NCBI GenBank assembly: GCA_038746605.1 | Contig: JBCDKM010000003.1 | Coordinates: 1 to 64,000, forward strand | Origin: Rubricoccus sp038746605 | Lineage (GTDB): Bacteria; Bacteroidota; Rhodothermia; Rhodothermales; Rubricoccaceae | DNA length: 64,000 bases | Reading direction: 5' to 3' | Shown: positions 46,100 through 54,280 of the stretch, one piece after another | Numbering within the stretch: the stretch's first letter is position 1 | How the letters are laid out: every line of letters begins with the position of its first letter | Notes under the pieces: model-generated | What the model was told of the DNA's origin: nothing | What the model saw: only the letters and a program-made list of their open reading frames with translations | The model's database searches: none | Program-made: the position numbers and the translations under genes

Positions 46100-46133
46100 C
46101 CGCCTCGGTAGGTCCATGGCGGGACCGAGGCGG
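46100..46133. repeat. CGR palindrome, extended copy
   Basis: CCGCCTCGG and CCGAGGCGG with inner arms GGTCC / GGGACC and centre CCATGG. It lies past the stop (46168, minus) of the esterase-like gene and upstream of uvrB. Confidence 0.9.
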
Positions 46134-46167
46134 GGAAGGCCTGTGCGGTCGATTTCTCGTGCGGGGG

Positions 46168-47289
46168 CTAGGGTGCGCTCGCCTCCACGTCGTTGCCGCG
46201 TCCGTTCAGGAGATCCCCGAGCCACGCCGACACGTTGGGCGAGCGGGCGCCTGCATAGCCGCCGTTCTTCGCGATGAAGACGTGCCCTTCGCCCTCAGCG
46301 ACGTACGTGTGCCATTCGGCCGGGAGCCTCGCGGAGAGATCACGCACACCGCCCGCGTACTCTGCGCTGGTGATCTGGCCGTCAGGTTGTCCGGCGGCGA
46401 GGTAGTCGCGGATGGTGGGGTCATCCGTGTACGAGGCGAGCGCGAAGGTGGCCTCGGGGTAGGTCTGGGCGTAGTGCGCGTAGACGGTCTGGAGGCCGTC
46501 GGGTTGGAAGAGTGCAGCCTCGGGGACGGACTGAGAGAGCCGGAACAGCGACTCGATTGTGGTCCCGAGATTAGGAGAGAAGACGGCGTCGTCGAAGAAG
46601 AAGGGGCCGGAGTCGTTGAGGAGGAAGAGCTCAGAGTTTGGGAAGCGGCGCGCCACATCGTCGAAGGCGAGGAGCGTGCCGTAGCCGCCTGCACTTCCGC
46701 CCGCTACCAAGACGCGGCGGGGGGTGAGGACGAACGGTTCCAGTTGATCCAGGTAGAGTTCCACGTTGCGGTGGCCCACGAATTGCTGCACGCTGGGTAC
46801 TCCGTCCACGCGTACATCGGAGATGGTGCCGCCGTGCAGGTCGCCCGTGCAGTAGGGCACGAACGCGGTATTCCATCCTGCTACCGGGTTGGTGGCCGCG
46901 CGACTGAGAATGCCTGCCTCGCCGAGTCGCTTCATCGTGGCCTCGAAGTCGTTCTCGTCGTAGCTCGCGCGGTTGTTGCTGCATGTCCTGGCATCGAAGC
47001 AGACCCCGCCTCCGCCGAGGAGGAGGAGCAGGTCCTGGGCGCCGACCTCGTATCGGAAGCCGAGGCCCGTCGGGGATCCGTCGCGGCAGAGGGCTCCGGC
47101 GGTGGGCACGAAGATCCACTCTCCGGGCCGGTCTACGGCAGCGTCGAAGACCGTGCCGGAGGGCGGGGATGGAACGCTCGGGTCTGGAGGCGGAGGCCCT
47201 GAGCCGGAGCCCGAAGGCGGCGAGTCGGCGTCGCAGCCGAGAGCGAGGAGCAAGACGGAAGCGAGCGCGAGGGCCGGGAACGAGCGCAT
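46168..47289 (-). CDS. Pectin-acetylesterase-like lipoprotein
   Basis: 373 residues. Starting at 47289 gives a lipoprotein leader, RSFPALALASVLLLALGC, with the Cys at about 19. The catalytic domain resembles the pectin acetylesterase/vtpJ alpha-beta hydrolase family: an early LLLLGGGGVCFDARTC, PYCTGDLHGG, the nucleophile elbow VLVAGGSAGGYG (Ser about residue 185), and NDSGPFFFDDAVF. The acid/base His is probably in the last third (GEGHVFIAK). It should deacetylate or hydrolyse an ester outside the cytoplasm; the natural substrate is uncertain. It is divergent from the McrB-like gene. Confidence 0.82.
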   Translation of the reverse strand: MRSFPALALASVLLLALGCDADSPPSGSGSGPPPPDPSVPSPPSGTVFDAAVDRPGEWIFVPTAGALCRDGSPTGLGFRYEVGAQDLLLLLGGGGVCFDARTCSNNRASYDENDFEATMKRLGEAGILSRAATNPVAGWNTAFVPYCTGDLHGGTISDVRVDGVPSVQQFVGHRNVELYLDQLEPFVLTPRRVLVAGGSAGGYGTLLAFDDVARRFPNSELFLLNDSGPFFFDDAVFSPNLGTTIESLFRLSQSVPEAALFQPDGLQTVYAHYAQTYPEATFALASYTDDPTIRDYLAAGQPDGQITSAEYAGGVRDLSARLPAEWHTYVAEGEGHVFIAKNGGYAGARSPNVSAWLGDLLNGRGNDVEASAP

Positions 47290-47364
47290 CGGGCAGCAGT
47301 GGGTGGGTCGGACGCAAGGTCGTACGCGCGAGCGGATCTCGTGGACCTCCGGTGACAAAACGCT

Positions 47365-47398
47365 CCGCCTCGGGGTGTCCGCGGCAGCACCGAGGCGG
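47365..47398. repeat. CGR palindrome, extended copy, in a divergent intergenic region
   Basis: CCGCCTCGG and CCGAGGCGG with centre CCGCGG, between the divergent starts at 47289 (minus) and 47443 (plus). Unlike nearly all other copies it is not behind any stop codon; it lies in a promoter region. Confidence 0.88.
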
Positions 47399-47442
47399 GG
47401 ACGGTCGGTCTTTGCGGGAGCCTCAGCGTATCCTCGCGGACC

Positions 47443-49146
47443 ATGCAGTACTGGATCTGGTCCGTGCCCCCCGACGCGCTGGCGGCGTTCGCCCGCGCGG
47501 AGACGTTCGCCCTCAACCGGCAGGGGCGGCGGGCCTTGCAGGACGTGCGCCCCGGCGACCGGATCTTCGCGTACATCTCGGGCAGCCGGACGCTAGCTGC
47601 GCTCGTGGAGGCTGTCGGGGAGGCGTTCGAGGACAGCACGTCCCTGGTGATGGGTCGGCACTTGCCACACCGTGTTCGCGTGCGGCGCCTCACGGTGCTC
47701 CCCGAGGAGGCGTGGGTGCCGTACGATGGGTTCGCGCCGCATCTCCGTGTCCTCGGCCAGTACCCAGACGAGCCGACCGAGGACCGACGCTTCCGGCGCG
47801 TCGTGCAGCGAGTGCTCCATCCGTTGCCTGCTGTGGACGGCAAGGTGCTGGAGTTTCTGGTCGCGGCGCGAGCCGGGCAGGACCCGGAGGCGCTCATGGA
47901 GATGGTGGAGGCGGTTCGAGAGACGAGCCGCCAGCCGCCCGAGGTGAAGGTGGTCGCAGAGCCTCGCGTCCGCTACGCGGCCGAGTCGTTCGACCTCGGT
48001 GGTGCCATGGAACGCCTGATCGCTCACATAGAGGCACGAGGCTTCATCTATGCGCCGTGGCAGGTAGCGGCGTTCGTGACGGCGCTACGCACGCGTCCGT
48101 TCGCGATCCTGGCGGGCGTGACCGGTGTGGGCAAGAGCCGTCTCCCGCAACTCGTCGCGGAGGCGACAGGGGCTCGTACCAACGTGCTCCCGGTTCGGCC
48201 CGACTGGACGGATCCGTCGGAAACGCTGGGCTACCGAAAGCTCGATGGACGCTTCCAAGCAGGTGGCGTGCTCCGAGCAGCTCGGGAGGCAGATGCAGAC
48301 CGGCGACACCAGCACCTCCTCGTGCTGGACGAGATGAATCTCGCTCGCCCGGAGTACTATCTCGCGGAGGTACTGAGCCGGATGGAGGGGCGTGCTCCCG
48401 CCGAGGATGGGGGAGGCGAGACGCCGCCTCTCGTTAGTGAAACGCTCGCTCCTGAGGACGCCGTCTGGCAGGCTGTCCGAATGGGGCCAAACCTCGCGCT
48501 CATCGGTACGGTGAACGTAGACGAGAGCGCCTATGCCTTTAGCCGAAAGGTACTGGATCGCGCCTTCACGCTAGAACTCGGCGCACCCGATCTCGGCGTC
48601 TGGGAAGTCCAGGAGGGCGTTTCGGTCGAATCGGAGCAGTGGCCCGTCTCGGCGTGGCAATCCCGGTCTCTCCGCCTCGGTGGACTCTCGAACCTCTCCC
48701 AGATTGATCGCCAGACCATCGAGCGCGCCGTCGAGGCGGTGGCAGTGGCCGATGAGATCCTCGCGCCTGCGGGGCTAGGCATTGGATACCGCTCGCGCGA
48801 CGAGATCGCGCTTTTTGCACTCCATGCCTCGGAGGTGATGGGAGCGTTCCGCACGCGCGAAGGGGCGCCGACCGACGGGCTCGATCTCGCGCTGATGATG
48901 AAGCTACTCCCACGTGTCGACGGCGCTGGGGTAGCGCTCCGGGATGCCGTGTTCTCTCTGCTCGTTTGGGCGGTGGAGAACCGGTTGGGCGGGCAGGAGC
49001 ACGACGCTCTCGTGCTCCTTGATGCATGGCGAGATGCTGGACGCAGAGGCGTGCTCCCAGAAGCGTGTTTGCCACGTACCTCGGCGCGTCTCGCGAGGAT
49101 CGTGGAAGGCCTGGTCGAAGACGGCGTCGCGACGTTCTGGAGTTAG
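47443..49146 (+). CDS. McrB-like AAA+ ATPase with N-terminal EVE/PUA-like domain
   Basis: Probable motor subunit of a modification-dependent (type IV-like) restriction system. 567 residues. Residues 1-130 look like an EVE/PUA-type reader: YWIWSVPP at the start, ALQDVRPGDRIFAYISGSRT near 31-50 and a final FRRVVQRVL; EVE domains bind modified bases. A linker (~135-195) is followed by the AAA+ domain: Walker A GVTGVGKS (225-232), Walker B LLVLDEMNLARPEYYLAEV (292-310), sensor 1 IGTVNVDESAYAFSRKVLDRA (354-374) with the presumptive Arg finger. McrB is a GTPase in E. coli; nucleotide preference here is unknown. Its stop overlaps the stop of the antiparallel GNAT gene, beyond which lies the nuclease gene. 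Confidence 0.83.
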   Translation: MQYWIWSVPPDALAAFARAETFALNRQGRRALQDVRPGDRIFAYISGSRTLAALVEAVGEAFEDSTSLVMGRHLPHRVRVRRLTVLPEEAWVPYDGFAPHLRVLGQYPDEPTEDRRFRRVVQRVLHPLPAVDGKVLEFLVAARAGQDPEALMEMVEAVRETSRQPPEVKVVAEPRVRYAAESFDLGGAMERLIAHIEARGFIYAPWQVAAFVTALRTRPFAILAGVTGVGKSRLPQLVAEATGARTNVLPVRPDWTDPSETLGYRKLDGRFQAGGVLRAAREADADRRHQHLLVLDEMNLARPEYYLAEVLSRMEGRAPAEDGGGETPPLVSETLAPEDAVWQAVRMGPNLALIGTVNVDESAYAFSRKVLDRAFTLELGAPDLGVWEVQEGVSVESEQWPVSAWQSRSLRLGGLSNLSQIDRQTIERAVEAVAVADEILAPAGLGIGYRSRDEIALFALHASEVMGAFRTREGAPTDGLDLALMMKLLPRVDGAGVALRDAVFSLLVWAVENRLGGQEHDALVLLDAWRDAGRRGVLPEACLPRTSARLARIVEGLVEDGVATFWS

Positions 49147-49745
49147 GAAGCATGGAGCGGAATGCCCTGCTTCCGGGCAGCTTCCCGGATCTGATGGACC
49201 TCTCGGCGCAAGGCGTCGGAGAGCCGCGCGAGATCGGTCGGAAGGTCAAACGTGATCTCGCTCGCGTCTGCATGAGCCGTCGCACCGAGGCGTCGCATCC
49301 AGCGGGTCATCCGCACGTTGTCTGCCGCTACGTAGCCGCGCAGCGTGTCGATCCCACGCGAGGGCGCCAGGGCGACGAGCAGCGCGAATAGCATCGAGCC
49401 GAGCCCACTCCCCTGTGCGTCGTCTGTCACGACGAGCGAGAACTCCGCGACGGCAGTCTCACGAGGAAGGCGCACCATCCGCCCGACACCGAGTCCGTCC
49501 GCCTCGGGAGAATGGAGCGGGACGGCGCCCCACGCCACGTGGTCCCGCTGGTCCACGCTCGCGAGGTACTGCGCCTGTTCATCGGTGAGCCGCGAGAGCG
49601 GCGAAAGGAACCGAAATCGCCGCGATTCGAGAGAAAGGGCCTCGAAGCCTCGAACGAGGCGACCTGCATCATCGGGTGTGACCGGCCGGAGACCGACGGT
49701 CGTTCCGTCGCGGAGAGTCAGGCGGAGGAGAGGCGGCACGTCCAT
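49143..49745 (-). CDS. GNAT-family N-acetyltransferase nested between McrB- and McrC-like genes
   Basis: 201 residues if started at the ATG at 49745; in-frame ATG codons at 49784 and 49805 are alternatives. The GNAT fold is visible: TVGLRPVTPDDAGRLVRGFE at the start, AEFSLVVTDDAQGSGLGSML with the acetyl-CoA pyrophosphate loop (QGSGLG), then LRGYVAADNVRMTRWMRRLG. It resembles the Pat-like lysine acetyltransferases more than small-molecule GNATs. Its stop overlaps the McrB-like stop and its start codon overlaps the nuclease start codon inside CCATGG, so it fills the gap exactly. It may be unrelated to restriction; the tight packing makes the question worth asking. Confidence 0.85.
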   Translation of the reverse strand: MDVPPLLRLTLRDGTTVGLRPVTPDDAGRLVRGFEALSLESRRFRFLSPLSRLTDEQAQYLASVDQRDHVAWGAVPLHSPEADGLGVGRMVRLPRETAVAEFSLVVTDDAQGSGLGSMLFALLVALAPSRGIDTLRGYVAADNVRMTRWMRRLGATAHADASEITFDLPTDLARLSDALRREVHQIREAARKQGIPLHAS

Positions 49746-51444
49746 GGGCACAGTAGCATACGCGGTGGCTGATCTCCTGACCATCGTGACTGACCGCGTC
49801 CGCATCTCGTGGACCGGTCCCTCGGTACCTGCGACGGCGCCAGGTCACGAGGTTCGCGTCCGCACGTTCCGTAGTCCTGCTGAGGTCGCGAGCGAAACAG
49901 AGCGCCAGGTCGCCGATCCTGAGGTGCGCCTGCCGCTCGCTCTCCCTGAGGAGGCCACGCTCTCACTCCTCGTTCAGGGCCGCACCGACGAGACGGTCGA
50001 GGTCTTTCATCGCGATCTGTCCCAGACCAACGGGCTCGTGCTCACCGAGGGCGGGCGGGTAATGCACGGCCGCATCCGCGTGCGCGACGAGGCGGGCCGA
50101 AGCACGTTCGTCGTCCGAGTCGACGAGCGACCAGAGATAGAAGTCTCGTGGCGTGTGCTCCCAGTCAAGCTCAACGTGGCCCAGGTCGCAACGATGCGGG
50201 AGGAGATCGAGGCGGTGTGGACAGGCGCAGCTCGCAGGGCGTGGGGTGCGGCAACAGAAGAAAGCGCGCCCGGAGGTGAGAGGTCCAGCCCGGCCTGGGT
50301 CGCCGTGCTCCGCGAGGTGGTCCGGCGCCTGGAGCCTGCAATCCTCGCGCTCTCGCGGAATCCAGAGACCGTGCTCCTTCGCGAAGCGCGGGTGCGTCCC
50401 GCGTCGCGCTTGCGCGGAGACGCTGCCAGTGTGGCGGCGATCCGAAAAGGAAAGGGGCGCGGAGCATGGCTCGATGTCTCGGAGATTCCGGTTCGGGAGC
50501 ACATGCCAGTTTCGGTGCTTCGGTCATCGGGTCATGCAGCTGTGCATCGCTGGATTCGGGCTCGGCTGGACCGCGCGATACGGCGGCTAGCGGCACTTCG
50601 GCGCGAGGAGGGCGCGCATCCACATGCGGAGCACGGGCGCCGTCTTCTGCTCCGCGAGGACCTCGCGAGGATAGACGATGCCCTCCACCGAATCGTACGG
50701 ATCGAGCCGTTGGCCGGTGTGTCGGGAGCACGTGCTCCAAAGCGAGCACCCCTCGTACTCCGTCGGCGCCCATCGTATCGTCAGGCATTCGAGTCGCTCC
50801 AGCTGCTCGATGCAGGGCTGGCCGTGGCAGAGGGTGAGATAGAGACTGCCTGGATGGGGACAGCACGGCTCTTCGAGACATGGGCGGCGTTGGCTGTCGT
50901 GCAGGAGGCGGCGAGCGTGATCGGGGCGAAGGTGCCGATGGCGCCGTTTGGTGTGATCGCGAGAGGAGCACGGGTTCGTGTGCGCCGTGGGCGAGAGGCG
51001 AGCGTTCGGTTGGTAGGGTCTCGGGGCGAACTGGAGGTGGCGTACGAACCACGATTCGGCGGTTCGCCCGCCCTTCTCACGCAGCGGCCCGATCTCTTTC
51101 TCACGTTTCACCCCCCCGGTCAGCCTGCCCGCCGCGCCGTATTGGATGCCAAGTACCGCCGCGATGACTCCGTCGGCTATCTCCGCCGCCACGGCGCACC
51201 CAGTCCGCCGGAAGACGCCCTCGGCGACCTCCACCGATATCGCGATGCCATCGTGGATACAGGGGGGCAGCCACTCCTCGAGCGGGCCGCAGCGCTCTAC
51301 CCGCATGAAGCCGCAGACACGTTCGCGAGCAGTCGGCTCTGGTGCTCGCACGAGGCGGTAGGCATCGGCGCGGTTCCGCTCGTGCCGGGAGACCGGGCGT
51401 GGCTTCGTGCGTGGCTCGACGCGTGGATCAGCGGACCCGCCTAA
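49744..51444 (+). CDS. McrC/DUF2357-like restriction endonuclease subunit
   Basis: Probable nuclease partner of the McrB-like ATPase. 566 residues. The N-terminal ~290 residues match the DUF2357 type of region (LLTIVTDRVRISWTG start; RRLEPAILALSRNP; RPASRLRGD). The C-terminal PD-(D/E)xK nuclease shows LFETWAALAVVQ (Glu 378), then RPDLFLTFH (Asp 450) and RRAVLDAKYRRD (Asp 468, Lys 470), the order seen in McrC nucleases. The ATG at 49744 was chosen because the region starting LLTIVTDRV begins ten residues later. The start overlaps that of the antiparallel GNAT gene. The gene is apart from the ATPase by 600 bases, unusual for McrBC pairs. Confidence 0.8.
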   Translation: MGTVAYAVADLLTIVTDRVRISWTGPSVPATAPGHEVRVRTFRSPAEVASETERQVADPEVRLPLALPEEATLSLLVQGRTDETVEVFHRDLSQTNGLVLTEGGRVMHGRIRVRDEAGRSTFVVRVDERPEIEVSWRVLPVKLNVAQVATMREEIEAVWTGAARRAWGAATEESAPGGERSSPAWVAVLREVVRRLEPAILALSRNPETVLLREARVRPASRLRGDAASVAAIRKGKGRGAWLDVSEIPVREHMPVSVLRSSGHAAVHRWIRARLDRAIRRLAALRREEGAHPHAEHGRRLLLREDLARIDDALHRIVRIEPLAGVSGARAPKRAPLVLRRRPSYRQAFESLQLLDAGLAVAEGEIETAWMGTARLFETWAALAVVQEAASVIGAKVPMAPFGVIARGARVRVRRGREASVRLVGSRGELEVAYEPRFGGSPALLTQRPDLFLTFHPPGQPARRAVLDAKYRRDDSVGYLRRHGAPSPPEDALGDLHRYRDAIVDTGGQPLLERAAALYPHEAADTFASSRLWCSHEAVGIGAVPLVPGDRAWLRAWLDAWISGPA

Positions 51445-51483
51445 CTATCCGTACTATTCGGATCGTATCCAAGCTGAACGTCC

Positions 51484-52728
51484 GTGCTTCGCGCCCTCTC
51501 CCTCTCGCTCTTCCTTGCTGCCGGTGCGGTTGCCCAGGCGCCCCTGGACCGTGCCCGCGCGCTCTACGCCTCCGGCGACACCCCCGGCGCGTTGGCGATG
51601 CTAATCGACTCCGGCGACCTCGGTCCCGAGGCGGCCCTCCTCGCGGCACGCCTCTCGCTCGACCTCGGGCGCCCGCTCGACGCGGTCGAGGTCCTCGCGG
51701 GGATAGACACGACCGATGCTCCCGCGCAGCTCCTGCTCGGGCGGAGTCTCGAAGCGCTCGGCGACTTCCGTGCTGCCGAGGCGGCCTACGCCCGCTCCGT
51801 TCGCGCCGACTCCAGCGAGGCCGCGACGTCGGCACTGGCGGCGCTCGTGGTGCGACGGAGCCCAGCCGAGGCCATCCCGCTGTACATCGCTCTCGTCGCG
51901 CGCGACTCCATGAACCCGGCCTCGCTGGGTGCGTTGGGCCGCGCCCTCGCACAGACCGACTCGTCTCATCTCGCCGTGCCCGTCCTGCGCCGGGCATTCC
52001 GGCTGTATCCGCGAGACGAAGCGACGGCCCTCGCCCTCGCGCGGGTCTACCGAGGCACAGCGATGCTCCCTGCCCACCTCGACGAGGCTCTGCGTGCCCT
52101 CCCGGCCTCCGCCCCACTCTGGCGCCTCGATGGGGCTGACCGGATGCGCCGGGGCATGTTGGGGCGCGCCGTGGACGCCTACCGCACGGTCATCGCGCTG
52201 GACGACTCGACGGCGTCCAACCTCCGCGATCTCGGCATTGCCCTGTTTTATGACGGCCAGACTGCCGAGGCCCTGACCGTGCTCCGTCAGTCTATCGCGC
52301 GAGACAGCGCGGACGCCACAGCGCTCCGCGTGGGTGGGTTCGCGGCTCACGCGGAGGGCGAGACCAAAGAGGCGCTGGACCTCCTGGATGCTGCCGCCGA
52401 GGCCCTCGGCCGGAGAGCGCTATCCGACCTCGCGGAAGAAACGGCCAGGGTGTTCATCACAGCACAGCAGGACGAGGAGGCGTTCCGACAGATAGATCTC
52501 GCGGAGGCGCTGACGCCCGAGCGCGCGACGGTCATCCTGAACCGCGCGATGTTGCAGCAGCAGGTCGGTCGGCTGGCGCTCGCGCTGGCCTCGTTCCGTG
52601 AGTTCGTGGAGCGTGCTGGGCCCGAGGCCGCGCAGTACGTGCCGTTGGCGGAGTCGCGGATCGTGATTCTGGAGAACATCGAGCGGCAACGCGTGGAGGA
52701 CGACCTCCGGCGCCGGCTCAACGAGTAG
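51484..52728 (+). CDS. Secreted tetratricopeptide-repeat protein
   Basis: 414 residues with a GTG start at 51484, 39 bases past the nuclease gene's stop. A signal peptide (LRALSLSLFLAAGAVAQAP) is followed almost wholly by helical TPR-like units: RARALYASGDTPGALAML, QLLLGRSLEALGDFRAAEAAYARS, NLRDLGIALFYDGQTAEALTVL, NRAMLQQQVGRLALALASFREF. TPR arrays bind other proteins, so a role in envelope assembly is likely, but the partner is unknown. Proximity to the McrBC-like block could mean co-transcription but no functional link is evident. Confidence 0.82.
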   Translation: MLRALSLSLFLAAGAVAQAPLDRARALYASGDTPGALAMLIDSGDLGPEAALLAARLSLDLGRPLDAVEVLAGIDTTDAPAQLLLGRSLEALGDFRAAEAAYARSVRADSSEAATSALAALVVRRSPAEAIPLYIALVARDSMNPASLGALGRALAQTDSSHLAVPVLRRAFRLYPRDEATALALARVYRGTAMLPAHLDEALRALPASAPLWRLDGADRMRRGMLGRAVDAYRTVIALDDSTASNLRDLGIALFYDGQTAEALTVLRQSIARDSADATALRVGGFAAHAEGETKEALDLLDAAAEALGRRALSDLAEETARVFITAQQDEEAFRQIDLAEALTPERATVILNRAMLQQQVGRLALALASFREFVERAGPEAAQYVPLAESRIVILENIERQRVEDDLRRRLNE

Positions 52729-52730
52729 GT

Positions 52731-52764
52731 CCGCCTCGGGGACTCCGTGGGCGTGCCGAGGCGG
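52731..52764. repeat. CGR palindrome, extended copy
   Basis: CCGCCTCGG and CCGAGGCGG around GGACTCCGTGGGCGTG, three bases after the TPR stop and 21 bases before the convergent stop at 52785. Confidence 0.9.
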
Positions 52765-52784
52765 AACCACGAGGCTCCTGCTCT

Positions 52785-53768
52785 TTAGCGTCGTGGGGCT
52801 CGTGTCGCGATAGCGGCGACGGGGACGTTGTCCGTCGCGAGGACATCCACGCCCGCCTCCAGAAACGGAGTGTAGACCGCCCAGCCGCCGGGCGCTTGCG
52901 CGGCGCGGTCCGTCTCACCGAACGTACCGACCTGCACGCGAATCCCCGCCCCGTGGAGCAGTCGGATGGCCTCGGCGTCGAACCGGCCGACGCCGCCGAA
53001 CGCGATGAGCTGGTCGGGGGCCAGGTCGGAGGCGAGGACCTCGCGGGCTTCCTGCGCGGAGGTGGCCGAGACGGAAATCATCATCTCCGGCGCGAGGCGG
53101 GCGGCCTCGAGGGCAGCCTCCAGCGTGTAGACGATCAGCGCGGCCTGGTCGCCGCCGCCCATCGCGCGAACCTCGGCCATTACGTCGGCCATCGGGACGC
53201 CTCGCTTCACGTCCAGCATGAGCACGGCGCGGCCCTCGGCCCAGGCGAGCGCCTCGGCGAGGGTGGGCACGCGATAGCTCGTGATGGTGCCCTCCTCGTC
53301 CACGAGGCGGAGCTGGCGGATCGCGCGGAACGTGGCCTCCGAGACCTCGCCGGAGCCCGTCGTGGTGCGGTCCAGCGTCTCATCGTGCAGGAGAATGAGG
53401 CGACCGTCGGCAGTCTGCCGCACGTCCATTTCGATGAGCGCGGGCGCGTGGTTGAGCGCGTTCTCGAAGGCTTCCAGCGAGTTCTCGGGCAGCCCGGGCA
53501 TGGGCCCGCCGCGATGGGCGCTGATGAGCGGTTGCGCGTCTGGCGTGTAACGGAAGGCGGCCGCGAGGTCGGCGGCGGTGTCCCAGTCGCGATAGTGGAC
53601 GGAGGAGGTGGGCCGCGCGATCTCCTCGACGCGGCGGATCTCCGCCTCGGGCGCGACGGGGCGCGGGCTCCCGCACGCGGCGAGCAGGACCACCAGCGCG
53701 AGGGGCGCGAGGCGTCCGGCGACCGTGGCCGCCTCGGTGCCGAGGGGGGAGGAACTGGAGCGCCTCAT
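52785..53768 (-). CDS. Glycerophosphodiester phosphodiesterase, lipoprotein
   Basis: 327 residues; start at 53768 forms an ATGA overlap with the sufE-like stop. The leader ends in a lipobox (LVVLLAAC, Cys about 32). The GDPD TIM barrel is clear: PLISAHRGGPMPGLPENSLEAF (catalytic His/Arg and Glu), IEMDVRQTADGRLILLHDE with the metal Glu/Asp and second His, TLDRTTTGSG, and ATDNVP near the end. It would cleave glycerophosphodiesters from phospholipid turnover in the envelope. An imperfect CGR palindrome is embedded in the signal-peptide coding region, giving SSPLGTEAATVAG ahead of the hydrophobic core. Confidence 0.9.
   Translation of the reverse strand: MRRSSSSPLGTEAATVAGRLAPLALVVLLAACGSPRPVAPEAEIRRVEEIARPTSSVHYRDWDTAADLAAAFRYTPDAQPLISAHRGGPMPGLPENSLEAFENALNHAPALIEMDVRQTADGRLILLHDETLDRTTTGSGEVSEATFRAIRQLRLVDEEGTITSYRVPTLAEALAWAEGRAVLMLDVKRGVPMADVMAEVRAMGGGDQAALIVYTLEAALEAARLAPEMMISVSATSAQEAREVLASDLAPDQLIAFGGVGRFDAEAIRLLHGAGIRVQVGTFGETDRAAQAPGGWAVYTPFLEAGVDVLATDNVPVAAIATRAPRR
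53729..53748. repeat. CGR palindrome inside a coding sequence (imperfect)
   Basis: CCGCCTCGG, TG, CCGAGGGGG: one mismatch from a perfect compact copy. It lies within codons ~8-14 of the glycerophosphodiesterase gene, in frame, encoding LGTEAA. Confidence 0.65.
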
Positions 53769-54187
53769 TCCGCAGCCTCGGCGACGCCGTGCTGGAGCCT
53801 CGCGATGACGCCCAGGAAGCCGCGCTGGCGCTGCATCCCGAGCAGCTTCGCGACGCCCAACTGGTTCAGCAAATCGTGTGGGATCTGCGCGACGGCCTCG
53901 GGCGGGGCGCCGCTGTACGCCTCCATCAGAATGCCGACGAGAGCGCGTTGTGTGGGCGCGTCGCCAGGGATGTCGGCGTGGATCTGGACGTGCCCGTGCG
54001 TCACTTCGGGGAAGAAATAGACCTCGGCCATGCACTCGTGCACGCGGCCGAGGCCTTTCTCGCGAAGGGCCTGGTAGCGCTCAGGCAGCGGGGGAAACTG
54101 GCGTGCCCGCTCCAGCAGCATCTCGACGCGGAACTCGTCCGGGACGCCCTGGAACTCGGCGACGATCTCGCGGAGTCGGTCGGTCAT
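53765..54187 (-). CDS. SufE-family protein
   Basis: Sulfur acceptor that takes persulfide from SufS-type cysteine desulfurase. 140 residues, the usual SufE length: an N-terminal helix (LREIVAEFQGVPDEFRVEML), the LPERYQALREKGLG stretch, the active-site Cys in RVHECMAEVYFF (residue 52; the usual V-x-G-C reads V-H-E-C), then helices with GILMEAYSGAPPEAV and the C-terminal NQLGVAKLLGMQRQRGF. No sufS, sufB, sufC or sufD is seen nearby. It is coupled to the downstream lipoprotein gene by a 4-base overlap. Confidence 0.88.
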   Translation of the reverse strand: MTDRLREIVAEFQGVPDEFRVEMLLERARQFPPLPERYQALREKGLGRVHECMAEVYFFPEVTHGHVQIHADIPGDAPTQRALVGILMEAYSGAPPEAVAQIPHDLLNQLGVAKLLGMQRQRGFLGVIARLQHGVAEAAE

Positions 54188-54233
54188 GGCGCGAAGCTAC
54201 CGCCAGGCCCGCTCGCCGCGCAGCCGGTGGTGC

Positions 54234-54274
54234 CCGCCTCCGCGATCAGGGTCTTCGTGGAAGGCCCGAGGTGG
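54234..54274. repeat. CGR palindrome, degenerate copy
   Basis: CCGCCTC and CCGAGGTGG around a longer interior containing GGGTCTTCGTGGAAGGCC, just beyond the stop at 54281 of the beta-helix gene (minus). Confidence 0.6.
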
Positions 54275-54280
54275 ACAGGG

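Noticed and set aside
53729..53748. Treating every CCGCCTCGG-like string in the window as a family member
   Set aside because: Single arms are common in this GC-rich coding DNA (for example inside the 14156 gene and near 41032). Only sites with both arms in inverted order were counted.
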